Source: Morella rubra (taxonomy: Eukaryota; Streptophyta; Magnoliopsida; Fagales; Myricaceae). Taken from it: DNA of 64,000 nucleotides. A program made the position numbers and the translations under genes. Position 1 is the stretch's first letter, and each line of letters starts with the position of its first letter. The stretch spans positions 25,779,745-25,843,744 of the forward strand of contig CM025855.1 of the NCBI GenBank assembly GCA_003952965.2, written 5' to 3'. Shown piece by piece: positions 45,600-59,655 of the stretch. The notes under the pieces were generated by a model that was given only the letters and a program-made list of their open reading frames with translations, was not told the DNA's origin and did not search any database.

Positions 45600-48500
45600 T
45601 ATCACAATAAATGGTGATCGGGACTCAATCGAAGGGACAACTTCAAGCTCTTGTATGAATTTTCGTATCCACACAGCTTCCTTTGCAGATTCGTTAGCAG
45701 CAACATATTCTGCCTCAGTGGTGGAGTCAGCAGTTGTGTTTGCTTGAAACTTCTCCAACTCACTGCTCCTTTACCCATGTAAACACAAATCCAAGATGTA
45801 GATCTTCTATCATCAATATCTGATTGAAAATTGAATCTGTATATCCCTGGACAGTAAGCATATCCTTTCCACCACACACTAGACAATAGTGTTTGGTTTT
45901 CTCAAGTATTTGAGAATATGCTTGACTGCTGTCCAGTGCTCAGGGCCTGTACTCACAACACTAACTGCATGACTGATATCTGGCCTTGTACAAAGCATTG
46001 CATACATGAGGCTTCCTACAGCAGAAGCATAAGGAAACTTTCTCATCTTATCTCTCTCTTCCTGTCTTAGGAGACATCTTCTTAGAGAGATGAATATTAT
46101 GCCTAAAGGGTAAAAATCCTTTCTTGGCATCCTACATGCTATACCGTGCCAATATCTTGTCAATGTAGTGGGCTTGTGAAAGCCCTAAAAGCCTCTTTTC
46201 TCGGTTTCTAAACACTTTGATCCCGAGAATGTAGGATGCTTTCCGAGGTCTTTTATTGAAAAATGGTTCGCTAACCATATTTTCACTGATGACATTGCAC
46301 CGATGTCATTCCCCATGAGTAGAATATCATCAACATAAAGAATAAGGAATTACTGAACTCCCACTAATCCTCTTGTAAACACAAGATTCATCTATGTTTT
46401 GTGAGAAACCAAACGATTTGATCATCTCATCAAAACGGATGTTCCAGCAACGTGATGCCTGTTTTAGTCCATAAATGGATTTGTTCAGTTTGCACACTTT
46501 AGATTCTTGTCCAGGAGAAAGAAACCTTCAGGTTGTTCCATATAAATCTCCTCTTGGATGTACCCATTCAAAAATGCAGTTTTCACATCCATCTGCCAAA
46601 TCTCATAATCATAATGAGCGGCAATTGACAATAGGATTCTAATGGACTTCATCATAGCTACTGGTGAAAAGGTTTCCTCATAGTCAATACCATGTTTTTT
46701 AGTATAACCTTTCGCAACCAGTCTAGCTTTGAAGGTCTCTACCTCTCCAATAGGTCCTCGTTTTCTTTTGAACACCCATTTACAACCTATAGGCTTGATG
46801 CCTTCTGGTTGATCAACAAGGGTCCAGACCTCATTGGAGTACATGGAGTCCATTTCTGATTCCATTGCTATCTTCCAGTGTGCTGCATCTTTGTCACTGA
46901 TAGCCTCTTGGTAAGATATCATCAACCCCTCCGATTGCATTTGATAAATCTCATTTATCATGCCATATCTAACTGGAGGTTTATGAATTCTTTTACTGCG
47001 TCGAGGCTCTTGAGTTCTGAACTTTTCAGACTCATCAGTGGGTTCAGTTATATCCCTTTCATAATCTTATCTGCCACAGTTTCTGGTTCAGCTGATTGTT
47101 CGTCAAGAACAATCTTACTTTTCCCATCACTTAGGCTGTACTCATCTTCCAAGGAATATCGCATTCCTACTAACAATTACCTTTTGATCCTTTTGGTTAT
47201 AAAAAGTAATAACCAGTTGATCTTTTGGGGTAACCCACAAACAAACATTTTTCAGTCCTTGACTCTAGCTTCCCACGTCAAACTTTTTGACGTGAGCTGG
47301 GCATCCCCATACTCTCAAGTGTTTCAAACTTGGCTTTTTGCCAGTCCATAACTCATATGGAGTATTAGGAACGGACTTAGTGGGTATCTGTTTAGAATAT
47401 AAACAGTTGTCTCTAAGGCATAACCCCAAAAATAAACAGGTAATTGTGACATGCTCATCATTGACCGAACCATATCTAATAGTGTTCAGTTTCTTCTTTC
47501 TGCAACACCATTATGTTGTGGTGTAGCAGGGGGAGTCAACTGAGATATGATGCCTTTTTCTCTGAGATGAGTTTGAAAATCTCCAGAGAGATATTCACCT
47601 CCTCTATCAGATCGGAATATCTTAATACTCCTTTCCAGTTGATTCTCAACTTCACTCTGAAATTCTTTGAACTTTTCAAAAGATTCAGACTTGTGTTTCA
47701 TCAGGTATATATAACCATACCTGGAATAATCATCAATGAAAGTGATGAAGTATGAGAACCTCCTCTGGCTATGTGGTTAAAAGGACCACATACATCAGTG
47801 TGAACTAACTCTAACAACTCTGTGGCTCTAGTTCCTTTTCCTTTAAAAGGATTCTTGGTCATCTTTCCCTGCAAGCAAGGCTCGCATATTGGGTAAGGCT
47901 CAACCTTCAAAAGGTCTAATGGCCCATCCTTACTAATCTGTTGATCCTATCCAGATTAGCATGACCAAGTCTTAGATGCCACAAGTAAGTGGATTGACAT
48001 CCCTCTTTCTTTTTAGAGTTTTCACACTGGTATCAACATCATTCTCTAATTTATTCACAGAGTCCACAACATTTTCCAAAATATAAAGACCATCTATCAG
48101 AGTACCAGAAGCAAGAAACTGATTTTGAAACTTAATAACAAGTTTAGAATTAAAGACAAGTGAATATCCAGATATCCCAAGTTTTGAAACAGAAATTAAG
48201 TTTCTACGACATTCTGGTACGTATAGACAATCTTCCAAAATTAAAACTTTGTTTTGTTGTAGACTTAGATGAAAAGTTCCTATGGCGGTCGCTGCAACAC
48301 TTGCAGTCGTCCCCATCTTTAGGATGACTTCCCTTTCATCTAGTCTCCGAGTTTCTTTAAACCCCTGCAACATATTGTAGATATGAGACGTTGTGCCTCG
48401 AATCGACACACATGAATTTAATGGACCATCTATTAAATTCATTTCAATGACAAGCATACCTTCAGCAGGTTTCTTTTGCTTCAAAGAAGCAAGATACACG

Positions 48501-49291
48501 TCCTTTTCCAATGACTTGGTTTGCCGTAATGGAAACAATTTCCCTTAGCCTTTTTATCCGGCTCGCTCTTGTCCTCCTTCTTTGCCTTTGAGCTAGGCTG
48601 AGACCTTTTCTTTTTCTTAAATTTCTTGCCTTTGGGTTTGATTCCAGAGGCAGAACTGCCTTTTGACTTGTCCATTATCATCAGAGAACCTTTCTCCTTT
48701 TTGATAAGCTCTTCAGCTGCTTGCAACATATTGAGCAGCTCTGACAAAGTCACAAGCATCTTGTTCATATTATAGTTTAATACAAACTGGTTGAACGATT
48801 CAGGCAGAGATGCCAATACCGCTCCAACCTTGGTCTCGCCGTCAATTTCTGCACCTAGTGTCTCCAGTTCTGTGATGAAAGATATCATCTTCAGGACATG
48901 TTCCCGAACTGGAGCACCTTCCATCATTTTGTTGGTCATCAACAGTTTCATAACCTACTGGCGTGTAGAACGAATTTGCTCTCCGAATAGCTCTTGGAGA
49001 TATACAAGTATCTCTTTAGCTGTGCTATGCCCTCGCATTGCTTTTGCAATAAGTTGGACATAGATGCCAACATATAACAACGAGCTAATTCATCTGCCTC
49101 ATGCCACTTTTCAAAAGCAACTCTTTGTTCTTTAGTAGCATTGGCTAAGGCAAGCTTAGGGGTCTCCTCTCTGAGGACATGAGCTATTTTATCCACAGTG
49201 AGTACTATCATAAGATTTCTCTTCCATCAAGGAAGTTCGGCCTAGTTAGTTTGTTATCATCTAGGATTCTAGATAATGGGTTCGGCATCAT
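45600..49291 (-). pseudogene. copia gag-pol of the minus-strand element, degenerate
   Basis: The start at 49291 (MMPNPLSRILDDNKLT) fits the usual gag opening; a frameshift follows near 49220. Gag continues to about 48550. Its zinc knuckle reads CFHYGKPSHWKRTC, with Tyr for the second Cys. The protease region has IRGTTSHIY in place of DSGATSHI, so the active-site Asp is lost. Integrase: CEPCLQGKMTK (HHCC end), HTDVCGPF, FRSDRGGEY and TPQHNGVAERRN (DD35E residues visible, 47486-47910). RT: CKWVFKRKRGPIGEVETFKA and MDVKTAFLNGYI (46485-46961). RNase [14 protein letters not shown] (about 45970). Numerous stops and shifts. Confidence 0.85.
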
Positions 49292-51190
49292 GAATCTACA
49301 AATATTAGAAAGAAAATTCACAAGTATATTAACAAACCATTAGCATAGGATTTTAATAGCTAATGGTACCTCCCACTGAATCACAGCAACCAAAGAAAAA
49401 TCCAGAATATAACTTTATATTCATTGTTTGCAGTGGGTATCAAGAACTTTCAACTTATGTGCACACAATCCTATTTTAGTAATCATGGCACAACTTATAA
49501 AAGCAAGTAGCATTACTTATCATGATCACATCACATGTTGTATATCATGTATATACAAATTTCATGATTCTTGATATTTCTTTTGGCCACCAACATAAAT
49601 ATAATCTTCACTATTTTAGCAAACGTGTTTACTTGGTTAAGTGCAATCATCGTCTAAATGACATGTAATTTTGTAATGGGTCAGCATTGCTATTTTAGTC
49701 AACACTCCCACTACTCATACACGCTCACTTATCTTCACAAGAAGTATACAGGACAAATTATAAAATCAATAATTGGCCGTGACTATTTTAGTTTTAACCA
49801 ATCATCAATCAAATAAAATTCCCAAATACCAACAATGGAATGCCATGGGATTTAATTTTATAGTAAAATAATCTCATTTAACACTTATATTGAATCTGTA
49901 AAAATAACTTTTTTTTTTAGGTTTTTTTTTTTTGTCAACCGGTTAAACCAAGTCGGATCGGTCAAACCGATCCGGCCAACTGGCTGTGGACCGAGTCATA
50001 CCCAATCCAAGCCCATGTGGGTCTGGGTTGGATCCAGGTCCAACCCGGTCCAAACCCCATGGGTCAGTGCTAACTCATTAGGGTCAAGCCCGCACCCGCT
50101 TGGGCTAGACCCCATGGCTCAAGGCCATGGCTCCCCTTGACAGTCACAAGCCTGGCCCTATTGGGCCAGCCCCGTGGCCCATTGCAGCCCCACCCATTAC
50201 TCCTTTTTTGTGGACCCAACCGAACTCTTGGGCTGGGTCTCCTAGGCCGGGTAGGGCAACAATTGCCCTACCTGCCGGCCCAAACCGACGACCCAGGACA
50301 TCCTTATGCCCTGGGCTCTGTTTGGCTCCCACGTAGGGGAGGTTGGGCCCAGTGGTGCCGCCACCCATGGTTGGCCATGTCAAGCCACCAACAGGTCGGC
50401 CAAGCACCAGCCAACCCTTGGCCAGCCACCCCACAGCCTAAGGTGGCCAGGGGAGGCGATGGAGAGGCCTTTATGCCTCAACCCGTATACCCCTTAAAGG
50501 GATACACCATGGCCGCGGTCGTCAGGTTACGCAACACCGCTGTTGGGACCACCAGGTGTGGTCCCCGGCCAGTTGAGCCACCACAGCGACGGTGGAGGCC
50601 CAACTTGGAGAGCAAGAAAAGCTCTTTCGCTCTCTCTCTCTCTCCTCAACAACTTGGAGAACAAGCCAAATCTCCTTTACTGCGTTTCCAGCTTGTTTCT
50701 CAGCCCAATCTCATGCATTTTCAAAGATAAAACAAAAGAAAAACAAACCAAATCGATCTCAGGGAAAATTCAAAGCCAAACCACAACCTTTGCTTAGTGA
50801 AAAAAACCCACGGGCAAAACCAAGAACTCCCCTTTTTTTCACACGGTTTCAATCTCTTATCAATTACCAAGATCTTCAAAAAAAGAAAACAATCAATTAT
50901 TTTCGTGTCCCACACGGTTTTCTCTTTTCAAACAAAGAGAACCAAATCATAGAAAAGGCACCCATTGCTTCAAAAAGAAACCGACGGGTAAATTTACAAA
51001 AGGAGGCCCGATGGACTTTTCTCTCAAAACAACTAACATGCAAATCTAAAAACAAGTAACATATGTACGGAAACACTTTCCAACCAACAAATTCACAACA
51101 AAACTTAACAGATCATGAAGAACACGATCTTGCATGCACATGAGCTAGAGAGAGAAACACTAACCTTGAATTGTGAGATTTCACAAATTG
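49292..51190 (-). other. Long 5' untranslated region of the minus-strand copia, GC-rich core
   Basis: Between the primer site and gag. 49292-49920 is AT-rich. 49930-50600 is unusually GC-rich, with repeated GGCCA/TGGCC and CCGGTC motifs, producing long overlapping open frames on both strands that look like compositional artefacts. 50620-50645 is a CT repeat. No protein family is recognised. Confidence 0.45.
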
Positions 51191-51885
51191 AGCTTCGATA
51201 CCACTTGTTAGAGTGCAAGATTGCAGCGAAAATGATGTTGAATCAAAGCAGCCCAAGTGTTCTGCCACCTTCAGATCCACACACACAGTTTTTTAGAGAG
51301 TTTAGGGAGAGAGAATTTCTAGAGAGAGAGAGTCTCACAAGAAAAATTCTAACCCCTCTTAAATGAACTTCTGAGTTATTTATAATGGCTGGCTCAGAAC
51401 TCAACTGTGCTTATGCGTGGGATCTTTAGGAACCTCAAATCTCAACCCGATGGACTTTTCTATTAAAACAACTCACATGCAAATCTAAAAACAAGTAATA
51501 TATGGTACGGAAACACTTTCCAACCAACAGATTCGTAACAAAACTTAACGGATTGTGAAGAACACGAACTTGCATGGGCGTGAGCTAGAGAGAGAAACAC
51601 TAACCTTGAATAGTGAGATTTCACAAATCTAAGCTTCGATACCACTTGTTAGAGAGAAAGGTCACAGCGGAAAAGATCTTTGAATCAAAGCAGCCCAAGC
51701 GTTCTGCCTCCTTCAGATCCACGCACACAATTTTTGAGAGAGTTTAGGGAGAGAATTTCTAGAAAGAGAGTCTCACGTGAAAAATTCTAACCCCTCTCAA
51801 ATGAACTTTCTGAGCTATTTATAATGGTTGCCCAGAACTCAACTGTGCTTATGCGTGGATCTTTAGGGATCTCAAATCTCAACCG
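51010..51885 (-). repeat. Tandem ~440-bp duplication spanning LTR end and primer site
   Basis: The block beginning GATGGACTTTTCT at about 51010 recurs at about 51450. Each unit contains CATGCAAATCTAAAAACAAG, GCTTCGATACCACTTGTTAG and ACTCAACTGTGCTTATGCGT. The primer site is therefore duplicated, at 51633-51644 and 51192-51203, 441 bp apart. Confidence 0.75.
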
Positions 51886-54800
51886 TAGGATCATCATGAA
51901 AAACTCTTTTTCATTAAACTCCCTTATATTCTGTAATCCGAATTTATGGCTTCTACAAATTGTGATCATGTCCATTAACATATCACAATTGACCCCGAGA
52001 TAATGAGATTGTTTTTGTGAAATCCCTTTTGCTAACAATTATATGCTTATTTATCCTTCCACCATACTATATTCCACATGAGCTAATAGGACGGAATAAT
52101 ATCACCGATTAAGTCCCTAGCTCATATAATTCTTAATTCTTAGTCTGTACCCAGTTGGACCTCCAAAAAGTAACAAAAATAATTTTCGCAAAACCATGAA
52201 AACACTTTTCACAAAATCTCACTGCGCAGCTTTTTGAGTCCAACAATATACAGACATAATGAATATACTGCCTCATCAAGAGACTGGTGGATTCCATATT
52301 GAGCAATTATACAAATTCACTTACTATGCACAAGGCCCAACATTATCTGGAATATTTGATCTGCGAAGATCATCACCAAATGACTCAATCAAAGCACAAG
52401 CACACAACAAGCAAATCTGCATAACTCTCTCAAGTCTAAGACAACATAAGCTAATTGTGTTGAATATCATTCTCTACATCAGTAATCGTTTCCAGAAGGT
52501 ATTTATATTTTATTCGGTTCAGTGCATGTACTCTTACATTTCACCACTCATCTGCTTAAGGTCACCACCTCAATGACGAAGTCCATCATTCTATCTTATA
52601 GAGGCACAACAAGTGTAGACCAATGTATACATATCATGTATCTCGGTCTAGAACAAAGTGAGTCAACAAGATCCAAAAATCATACTCCTCTTCGATTCAT
52701 TAATCATTGGTCTACAATGTTCTCACAATATGACATCTTATGTCAATGTAAATATGACATTTGTCATTGATGTACCCAAAATAATATGTAAGTGATTTAT
52801 CAACAACAATAATTATCTCATAATTATTCAAAATGATTGGTTTTGATGGCATACATCTAACAACCTCACCTGGGGAGTAAAAGTTCTTTTCGGGACTTTT
52901 GGGATGTCTCAACCTTCATAAGAAAGGCCCTTCCTTCAGCTGGGCCTTCTTTCACTCACTCTCGGCCCTATGGACCTCAGTTGGTGGGTGGGCCAGGAAC
53001 TCACAGTTCGTTCTCATTGCCTTCTGTGACTTCAATCACCAAGAGTACCTCTTTTACGCAAAAAAAGGGCCCTTGACCCAATGGATTAGGATGCCATGCA
53101 TTCCGGTTTAGAAAAAGGTTTTGTTACTCTATGATGATAAGGGTCTCTCGAAAGTCTTGGTGACTCCGGGTATTATCAACCAAGACTCCTTTGAGACTCT
53201 GGTGGAAATCCAGCAAGCCTCTCTCCCGACCACTACTGACAATCCGACTCTGCATAGCTTCAAAGAAAAATGCAAACTGAAGAGGAGAGCTCGGGGGCGT
53301 TTGAGTCAGAAGGCAACTCGTGGGATTCCGCTCCAATCTTCCTTCTCGGTTTCTGCTGCCTAGAAGTCTTTTGGGTCTACCGCTGTTGTTTCATCTTTAA
53401 CCCCTACGGCTGAGAAGGTGAGCCTAAGCACGCCCCACACTTCTCAATGAGGCTCACCTGCTGGAACTACAGTGATCTAGCCTGACCAGCGGCTTCTCGT
53501 TCCCTAAGGGCTTTGGAGAGGAAGTTTAACTTTGACATTGTCTTCCTCTCAAAAACCAAGGTGTCATCGTCTTTTTCTTTGCTTGATCAATTGGGTTTTG
53601 TGAATCATGTTGAATGGTCGGCGTCTCATAAAAAAGGTGGGATTGTTTTGGCCTGGAAGATTGGTTGTTTACTCGATATCACTAGCTGTTGTGAGAATTT
53701 CATCAGTGTTGTTGTTCACTCTGACCCTCCCAACCGTTCATGGAAGTTTACTAGTTTTTATGCTCCCACTGAATGGTATAACATGGAGGCTTTCAGGAGG
53801 GATTTAGCTTTGGAAGCTGCTAACTTTGAAGGCCCGTGGCTTTGTACAAGTGACTTCAACTAAATCGTATCCTCCAAAGACAAAGAAGGTGGACGTGACT
53901 TCGCCTCCTCTTCGGTTGGGGACCTACGGTTATTCATGAATCAAAATGGTTTGATAGATTTGGGCTCAATGGGTCTTCTGTATACTTGGACGAACTGCTG
54001 CCATGGGGTGGCTAATATCAGAGAAAAATTGGATCGGGGTATTGGCAATATTGAATGGCGGGCCCTCTTTCCTAGAGCTGCGGTGACCAACCTCCCCATT
54101 ACTTTGTCCAATCATAGTCCACTTCTGCTTGATACGTATGGTGGTTCTAGTTTCCCTTGCTTCCACTTTGAGGTTTGAAGACTTCTGGGTGAAGGAACCA
54201 GATTGCTTCAATATTATTCAAGAGGCCTGGAGCTCTGCTTGCTCTGGCTCTCCTGTAATGAGGTTTTGTAAAAAGCTCAAAATCACCAAGAGGGCGTTAA
54301 AGAAATGGAATAAGGAAAGGGTTGGCAACATTCAGTCTAATATCCGGCGTCTGATGTTGGAATTAGAAAAGGTACAAATGGAGGCTTCTACGGATTCAAA
54401 TTTCTTGGTAGAGGAGAATCTGCGTAGAGCCTTGGGGGAAGAACACAGAAAGGAGGATTCGTTGTGGCGTTCGAAATCTCGAGTTCAGTGGCTTACCTCC
54501 CCAGACCTCAACACAAGGTTTTTCTACATGTCTACCATTGTCCGCAGACGTAGAAATGCATTGGAATTCATCAAAAATCCTGATGGCCAGTGGCTGGAGT
54601 CCAGGGCGCAAGCTGGCCAACTCTTTGTCAACTCTTTCTCCGATCTATTTTCCACCACTAACCCAGAGATTCCTTTCGATTTGGAAGGTCTAATCTCATC
54701 TTCCATCACTACTGAGGAGAATGTGGAGCTTTTCCGTATCCCTTTGGGAAGGAGAAGTTTGGGATGTTGTTCGGCAAATTGACTCCCAAAAGGCCCCCGG

Positions 54801-57179
54801 TCCAGATGGGCTTACTGCTCTTTTCTACAAACAGTATTGGCCTATTGTGAAGCAAGATGTGACAGCAATGATTCAAAATGTGTTTAGGACCGGTTTTCTC
54901 CTCAATGAGCTCAATCATACCAACATCGCTTTCATACCGAAAGTGGAAAATCCAAATTTGGTTTCCCACTACCGACTAACTTCTTTATGCTATGTCTCTT
55001 ATAAGATTCTTGCCAAAATCTTGTCTAATCGTTTGAAAGCTGTTTTGGATCGTCCTATTTCTCCTTTGCAGGCGGCCTTTGTCCTGGGCCACACTATTCA
55101 AGAAAACTCCACCCTCACTCATGAAATCTTCCTCACTATGAAGCATAGACGGACGGGGTTGGGCTTAATGTCCATTGAGGAGGATATGGAGAGTGCTTAT
55201 GACAAGATGGAGTGGAGTTTCCTCCTTACTGTGTTGCACTGTTTTGGGTTTTGTGAGAAATGGATCCAGCTTATTGGCCAATATTTGTCGTCATAACCTA
55301 CTCTATCCTTTTGAAAGGAAGTCACATGGCATGATCAATCAGCCTGTGGCTTGCGGCAAGGAGACCCGCTGTCTCCCTTCCTCTTTATTCTCGGCACCGA
55401 CGTGTTATCTAAGCTGATTTCTAGGGTAGAAGGCCTGGGACAGATTCACGGTATTAAGATCAGTCGAGCAGCGCCCCCTATTATCCCATCTCTTGTTTGC
55501 CGATGATACCATGATATTCACTAGAGCTGATGCAAGGGAAGCTTCTGCTATTGTCAGTGTGACTAACTGTTATAGAGGGTGGTCTGGCCAAACCATAAAC
55601 CTGCGGAAATCGTCTATTTCTTTTAGCAAAAATGTGCAACAAGCAGGGATTGATATGCTGACTATGTTGATCGGTATTAAGCATGCTGAACAGCCGGGGA
55701 TCTATCTTGGTTTACCCCTCAATCTTCCCGTTCCAAGCGGCAAGCTTTCCTGGGTTTGAAGGAAAAATTATTGAAGCGGATTTTGGGTTGGAAATCCAAG
55801 TTACTATCTCAAGCTGGGCGAACCTGCTTAATCAAGTCAGTGCTGTCAGCTGTACCCTATTAATTCATGTCCAGTTTTCTGCTTCCGCAACGTTGCTGCC
55901 AAGATCTAGATTCTATATTGCAGAAGTTCTGGTGGGGTTTTTCACAAGAGAAAAATCGGAATTTCGTGCCAAGAGCTTGGGAGTCTCTTTGCTAGCCGAA
56001 GGAATTTGGAGGTCTGGGGTTTAGACTTTTTTTCAACTATAATCGGGCGCTAATTACTAAGTTGGGATGGCAACTTTGTTCTCAACGGGACAAATTCTGG
56101 GTTCAGGTTATCAGATCTAAATATGGTCGTGCTGATTTGGTTAGCCTTATGAATTCATCTTCTCCGTCGTCTTGGTGGTGGCACGAAATTCAGAAATGCC
56201 TACCTCTCTTATACCAAGGTTTGCATTTTTTTGTGGGTGAGCATTCGGTCTTAAATTGCTGGGAGGACCCGTGGGTTCTTAGTCTGGTGTCCTTTAAACC
56301 AACGCCACGCTTCCCTGAGTCAGTTAGGGAGCATCAGCTGGTGGTTGGTAATCTGTTGGATTCGAGGTCAGCATCTTGGAATGAAGACCTTATTGTTGAG
56401 CTTTTGATGAGACCAATGTTGATGCCATCCTCCAACTTTCTCCTCATACGTGCTCTGCTTGTGATGTTGCCTACTGGTTGCCCTTGCCAGACAAATATTT
56501 CTAGGTGAAGAGAATTTTGTTTGGAAGTTATTAAAACTAGAGCCCCTCCTTTAGCTATTCTATCTTTTGAGGAATGGAGACTTTTTTGGCGCCTCAAATT
56601 GTTGGACCGAATAAAGAACTTTCTTTGGAGAGCGGTTTGGAACACTTTGCACACACGATCACTACTTACTCGTTTTATACAGGGGGTTCCCTAATCCTTC
56701 ATTTCCTGTCAGTTATGTGGCTTGTGTGAGGAAACTGTGGAACATCTGTTCCTTGATTTCCCCTTTGCTCTGTGTGTGGAGGTTAGGCCCTTGGCCCTTG
56801 GACGTGGCAGCCCTGGGATTACAGTCGATTGTGGAGTGGATCAAGATTCTCACCGATCCTGTGAGACTCCTCAACATCAATCCTGTGGACGAACACGCGT
56901 TCGTTGTGTATGCAGCTGTTGTTATGGACACCCTGTGGTTCGCAAGAAATCAAAAGGCTCATCAAGACATGCCTGGCTGCCTGCTGACCTGAACCTCATT
57001 TTCCAGCGGGTCCAGAGGTGTTATAAGCAGCATTTGGTTGCTTGGAGTCTTCGTGCACAGCAGGATCTTAAGCGGCGGACTGCTCCTCTGGAAGGTTTTG
57101 TCAAGATCAACATAGATGCCGCGGTCAAACCCTCGTTTGTTGTCATTGTGTGTATTTGTTACAACCACCTTGGCGTGGC

Positions 57180-59655
57180 TGACAGGAACCCACCTGGAGA
57201 ACCCAAAGCATTAAGGCTTGCAAGCATGCTTTGCAAGGCCTTAGGGGCGGAGAGGCTTGCTCATGGCGCACCTAGGGGCGACTTGGCATGGCCAATGCCT
57301 TCAGACAACACCAACCAAGACAACGAGCTGCAGCATGACATTGGATGGGCCTATGGAGGGTTGATGCTAGGAGACTCAGGATGGTTGGCAGAGCACATTG
57401 ATGGCAACACCACATAGCCACCGGCCATGGTGGCACCAACACACGCGCATGAGGAGTTGATTCAGGGAGGTTCCTAAGACCAAGAGGTGCAAATTGGTAG
57501 CACCACCACAAGACCACCGGAGGTGACAGAGCACGGTGGAGCACATGGGAGGTTGATTGCAAAGGATCCGAGAAGCCACAAGGAGTCGATTGACATCACC
57601 ACCCTACAAGGTGGTAGAGCGGCAACGGCGGAGCACGGCGGCGGCAACTACCACGGGTGGCAATGAAGAACCATTTAGGGCAACCCATCCTTATATGGCC
57701 AAAGCCCCCAATTTATGGGTGTTCTATTTGATTGCTTTTTAGTCAATAACTTGCCATGTTGGTTTAATTCAATTAAGGAAACAATCTTGGTCCTATTTGG
57801 GAAGATTGATCCTTGATTGGAGTTAGGAGATTTGTGCTTAGGTGGCAATTAGGGTTAGCTCCCAATAAGAAAGCTAATGGTCGGCCACATTAGAGTCAAA
57901 TAAGGGCAAATCAATCTTTGATTAATTGGCTTTATTTAGGCAAGTTTTGGCCACCAAGGAAAGATCTTTTCAAGATCTTTCCTTTTACTTTTGCTTGATC
58001 TTAGGAGATCTCAGGAGATTTGATTTGAGTGGCAATCAAGTCTTTCCTCTATAAGGAAAGGCCCTTGCCGCCCAAGCCCATGGAGGTACTATATATATCC
58101 ATCCATGGCACCATTGTAAGGCATCGAATTGAATATTTATCAAAGAAGAATCTCTGCAAGAGCTTTTGGCCTCAGTGCCTTTGTCGGTGCAGGTAGCCCC
58201 CTGTCACCACCCTTGGCCTAGCATGGACATGGTTCTTTCATGCTAGACTCTAACTTGGCCGAGGTTCTGCCAAGTTTAGAGAAACTAGTGGGTTAGTGAT
58301 GGTCCCTCCATTAGAGGTGCATTGGCTTGGGAAAGTATTCTCGGTGTGGACGTGGTTCTCTCATACCTTGAGCTACTCCCTTGGCAAGGTAGCCGAAGTG
58401 TTGTTGCAGGCGAGAAGGCACTTAGCATGGCTCTCTCTAGCTTTGGCTTCTCAATTGACATCGTGTCGGTTTCATTGGTAAGTTGTTTGAGCACTTAGTT
58501 CGAGCGTGTCTCTCTCGAGCTTTGTTCTTCAACTATCAAGGTTCTGCCTATCGGGTCTAAGCTCATCTTGGGTGGCTTAGGCTTGCTTATCTATAAGTAA
58601 TGGGCTTATATCTAGAGTTAGGCTCTACAAGCTTAAGGTTTACAAGCCTCATAGTCTAGCTAGTTTCAGGTGTTAGCCCAACCTAGCCAAGGCTTGTGGT
58701 TCTATTCATCCACCTTCTCAACCATTCATCTTTCTTTAATTTCTCTTTCTTTTCCTTTTCTTGGCTCGAGTATGAAGAGTACCTCAATGGAATGGCCAAT
58801 CGAGCCTTTTGAGCTTGTCGTGTGTACTCTGGTTTGCACAAGGCGCGGGGGGGTAGGGCTGTAAATGAACCGAGCTGTTCATGAACAACTCGAACTCGGC
58901 TTGTATAAGCTCGACTCGAGTTCGGTTCGTTTAATAAACAAGTCGAGTTTGAACACATTTCTAGCTCGAATATTAAATGAGCCAAACTCGGTTAAACTCG
59001 GCTCGGCTCGATTTAAGCTCGCGAACAAAACTCATATAAGCTCAACTCGACTCGCTCATTTAAGCTCATTTAAAAGCTCGGTACATTTGTATGTATTATA
59101 AGTCTCTTATTTATTTGTTGGTTTATATTTAATAGTCACATATTAGTAAAATATGCATTTGATTATATTGATATATGAATGGATGAGTATTATCCATAAG
59201 GATTTGTTATGCCCTCTATATATTAAATATATGTTGTAGGTCATTTTTGCCAATTAACATAGGTTATATATGAATCTAAATATTTTCTAAAATAAAGTTC
59301 GCACAAATGTCAAGTGTTTATGATATGTCGTGTATAATGTACTATGACACCATATGTCGAGGCTTGATTTGAGTTTTGTTTGTGGTATCTGTGTTTTCTA
59401 AGCTCATATTTTCTTGGTTGGGTCGAGTTTGAGCTCGGCTCGAATAAGCTCGAACTCGAATCATGTATATATTTTTAATCAAGCTCGAGCTCGTTCGAAC
59501 ATGAAAAATTTTAAACGAGCCGAGTTGAACACCCTGCAGAAGCTCAGCTCGAGCTCGAACTCGCATATATGTCTAACGAACCGAGTTTGAACAGTCAATA
59601 CTCGGCTCGACTCGAATACAGCCCTAGTTAGGGGCCTAGGCCGGGGACCCTATCA
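57180..59655 (+). mobile_element. Solo LTR (about 1.7 kb plus nested hAT MITE) in the LINE RNase H
   Basis: Begins TGACAGGAACCC at 57180 and ends GACCCTATCA at 59655. Flanking 5-mers GTGGC (57175-57179) and ATGGC (59656-59660) match at 4/5. TG..CA ends and a 5-bp duplication fit an LTR retrotransposon. No gag or pol and no second copy of either end are present. TACTATATATATCC near 58087 could be its TATA box. Orientation is not certain. The long frames at 57180-57562 are not recognised. Confidence 0.6.
58854..59626. mobile_element. Non-autonomous hAT MITE with CTCGA-rich ends
   Basis: TAGGGCTGTAAATGAACCGA at 58854 faces TAGGGCTGTATTCGAGTCGA read from 59626 on the minus strand. Both ends carry dense CTCGAACTCGGCTCG-type repeats, a familiar layout for plant hAT MITEs. 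It is 773 bp without coding capacity. No matching 8-bp flank was found. Confidence 0.65.

Larger units (their letters stand above)
44468..52862 (-). mobile_element. Ty1/copia retrotransposon on the minus strand with about 1.2-kb LTRs
   Basis: 5' LTR 51647-52862 (minus strand TGTTAGATGTATGCC...CTCTAACA). The primer site TGGTATCGAAGC lies at 51633-51644 and gag-pol between 49291 and about 45600. The 3' LTR begins at 45450 after GTGAGGAGAT and is truncated at 44468 (about 983 bp kept). Both LTRs share TGCTTATTTATCC, CACATGAGCTAATAGGAC-type and CTGCCTCATCAAGAGACTGG segments. A third, diverged LTR of this family stands at 60058-61215 in the opposite orientation. Confidence 0.8.

Noticed and set aside
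50127..50797. Long overlapping frames on both strands, Pro/Gly-rich
   Set aside because: Explained by GC-rich repetitive leader sequence of the minus-strand copia; no domain or conserved motif seen.
53065..53105. CCCAATGGATTAGGATGCCATGCATTCCGG resembles a tRNA-Arg 5' half in part (e.g. CCCAATGGATTAGG)
   Set aside because: No anticodon stem, T-arm or B-box is present; it lies in the LINE 5' region.
57180..57562. Long frames continuing past the LINE RNase H start (57180-57562)
   Set aside because: They run into the solo LTR after its 5' end; no recognisable protein.
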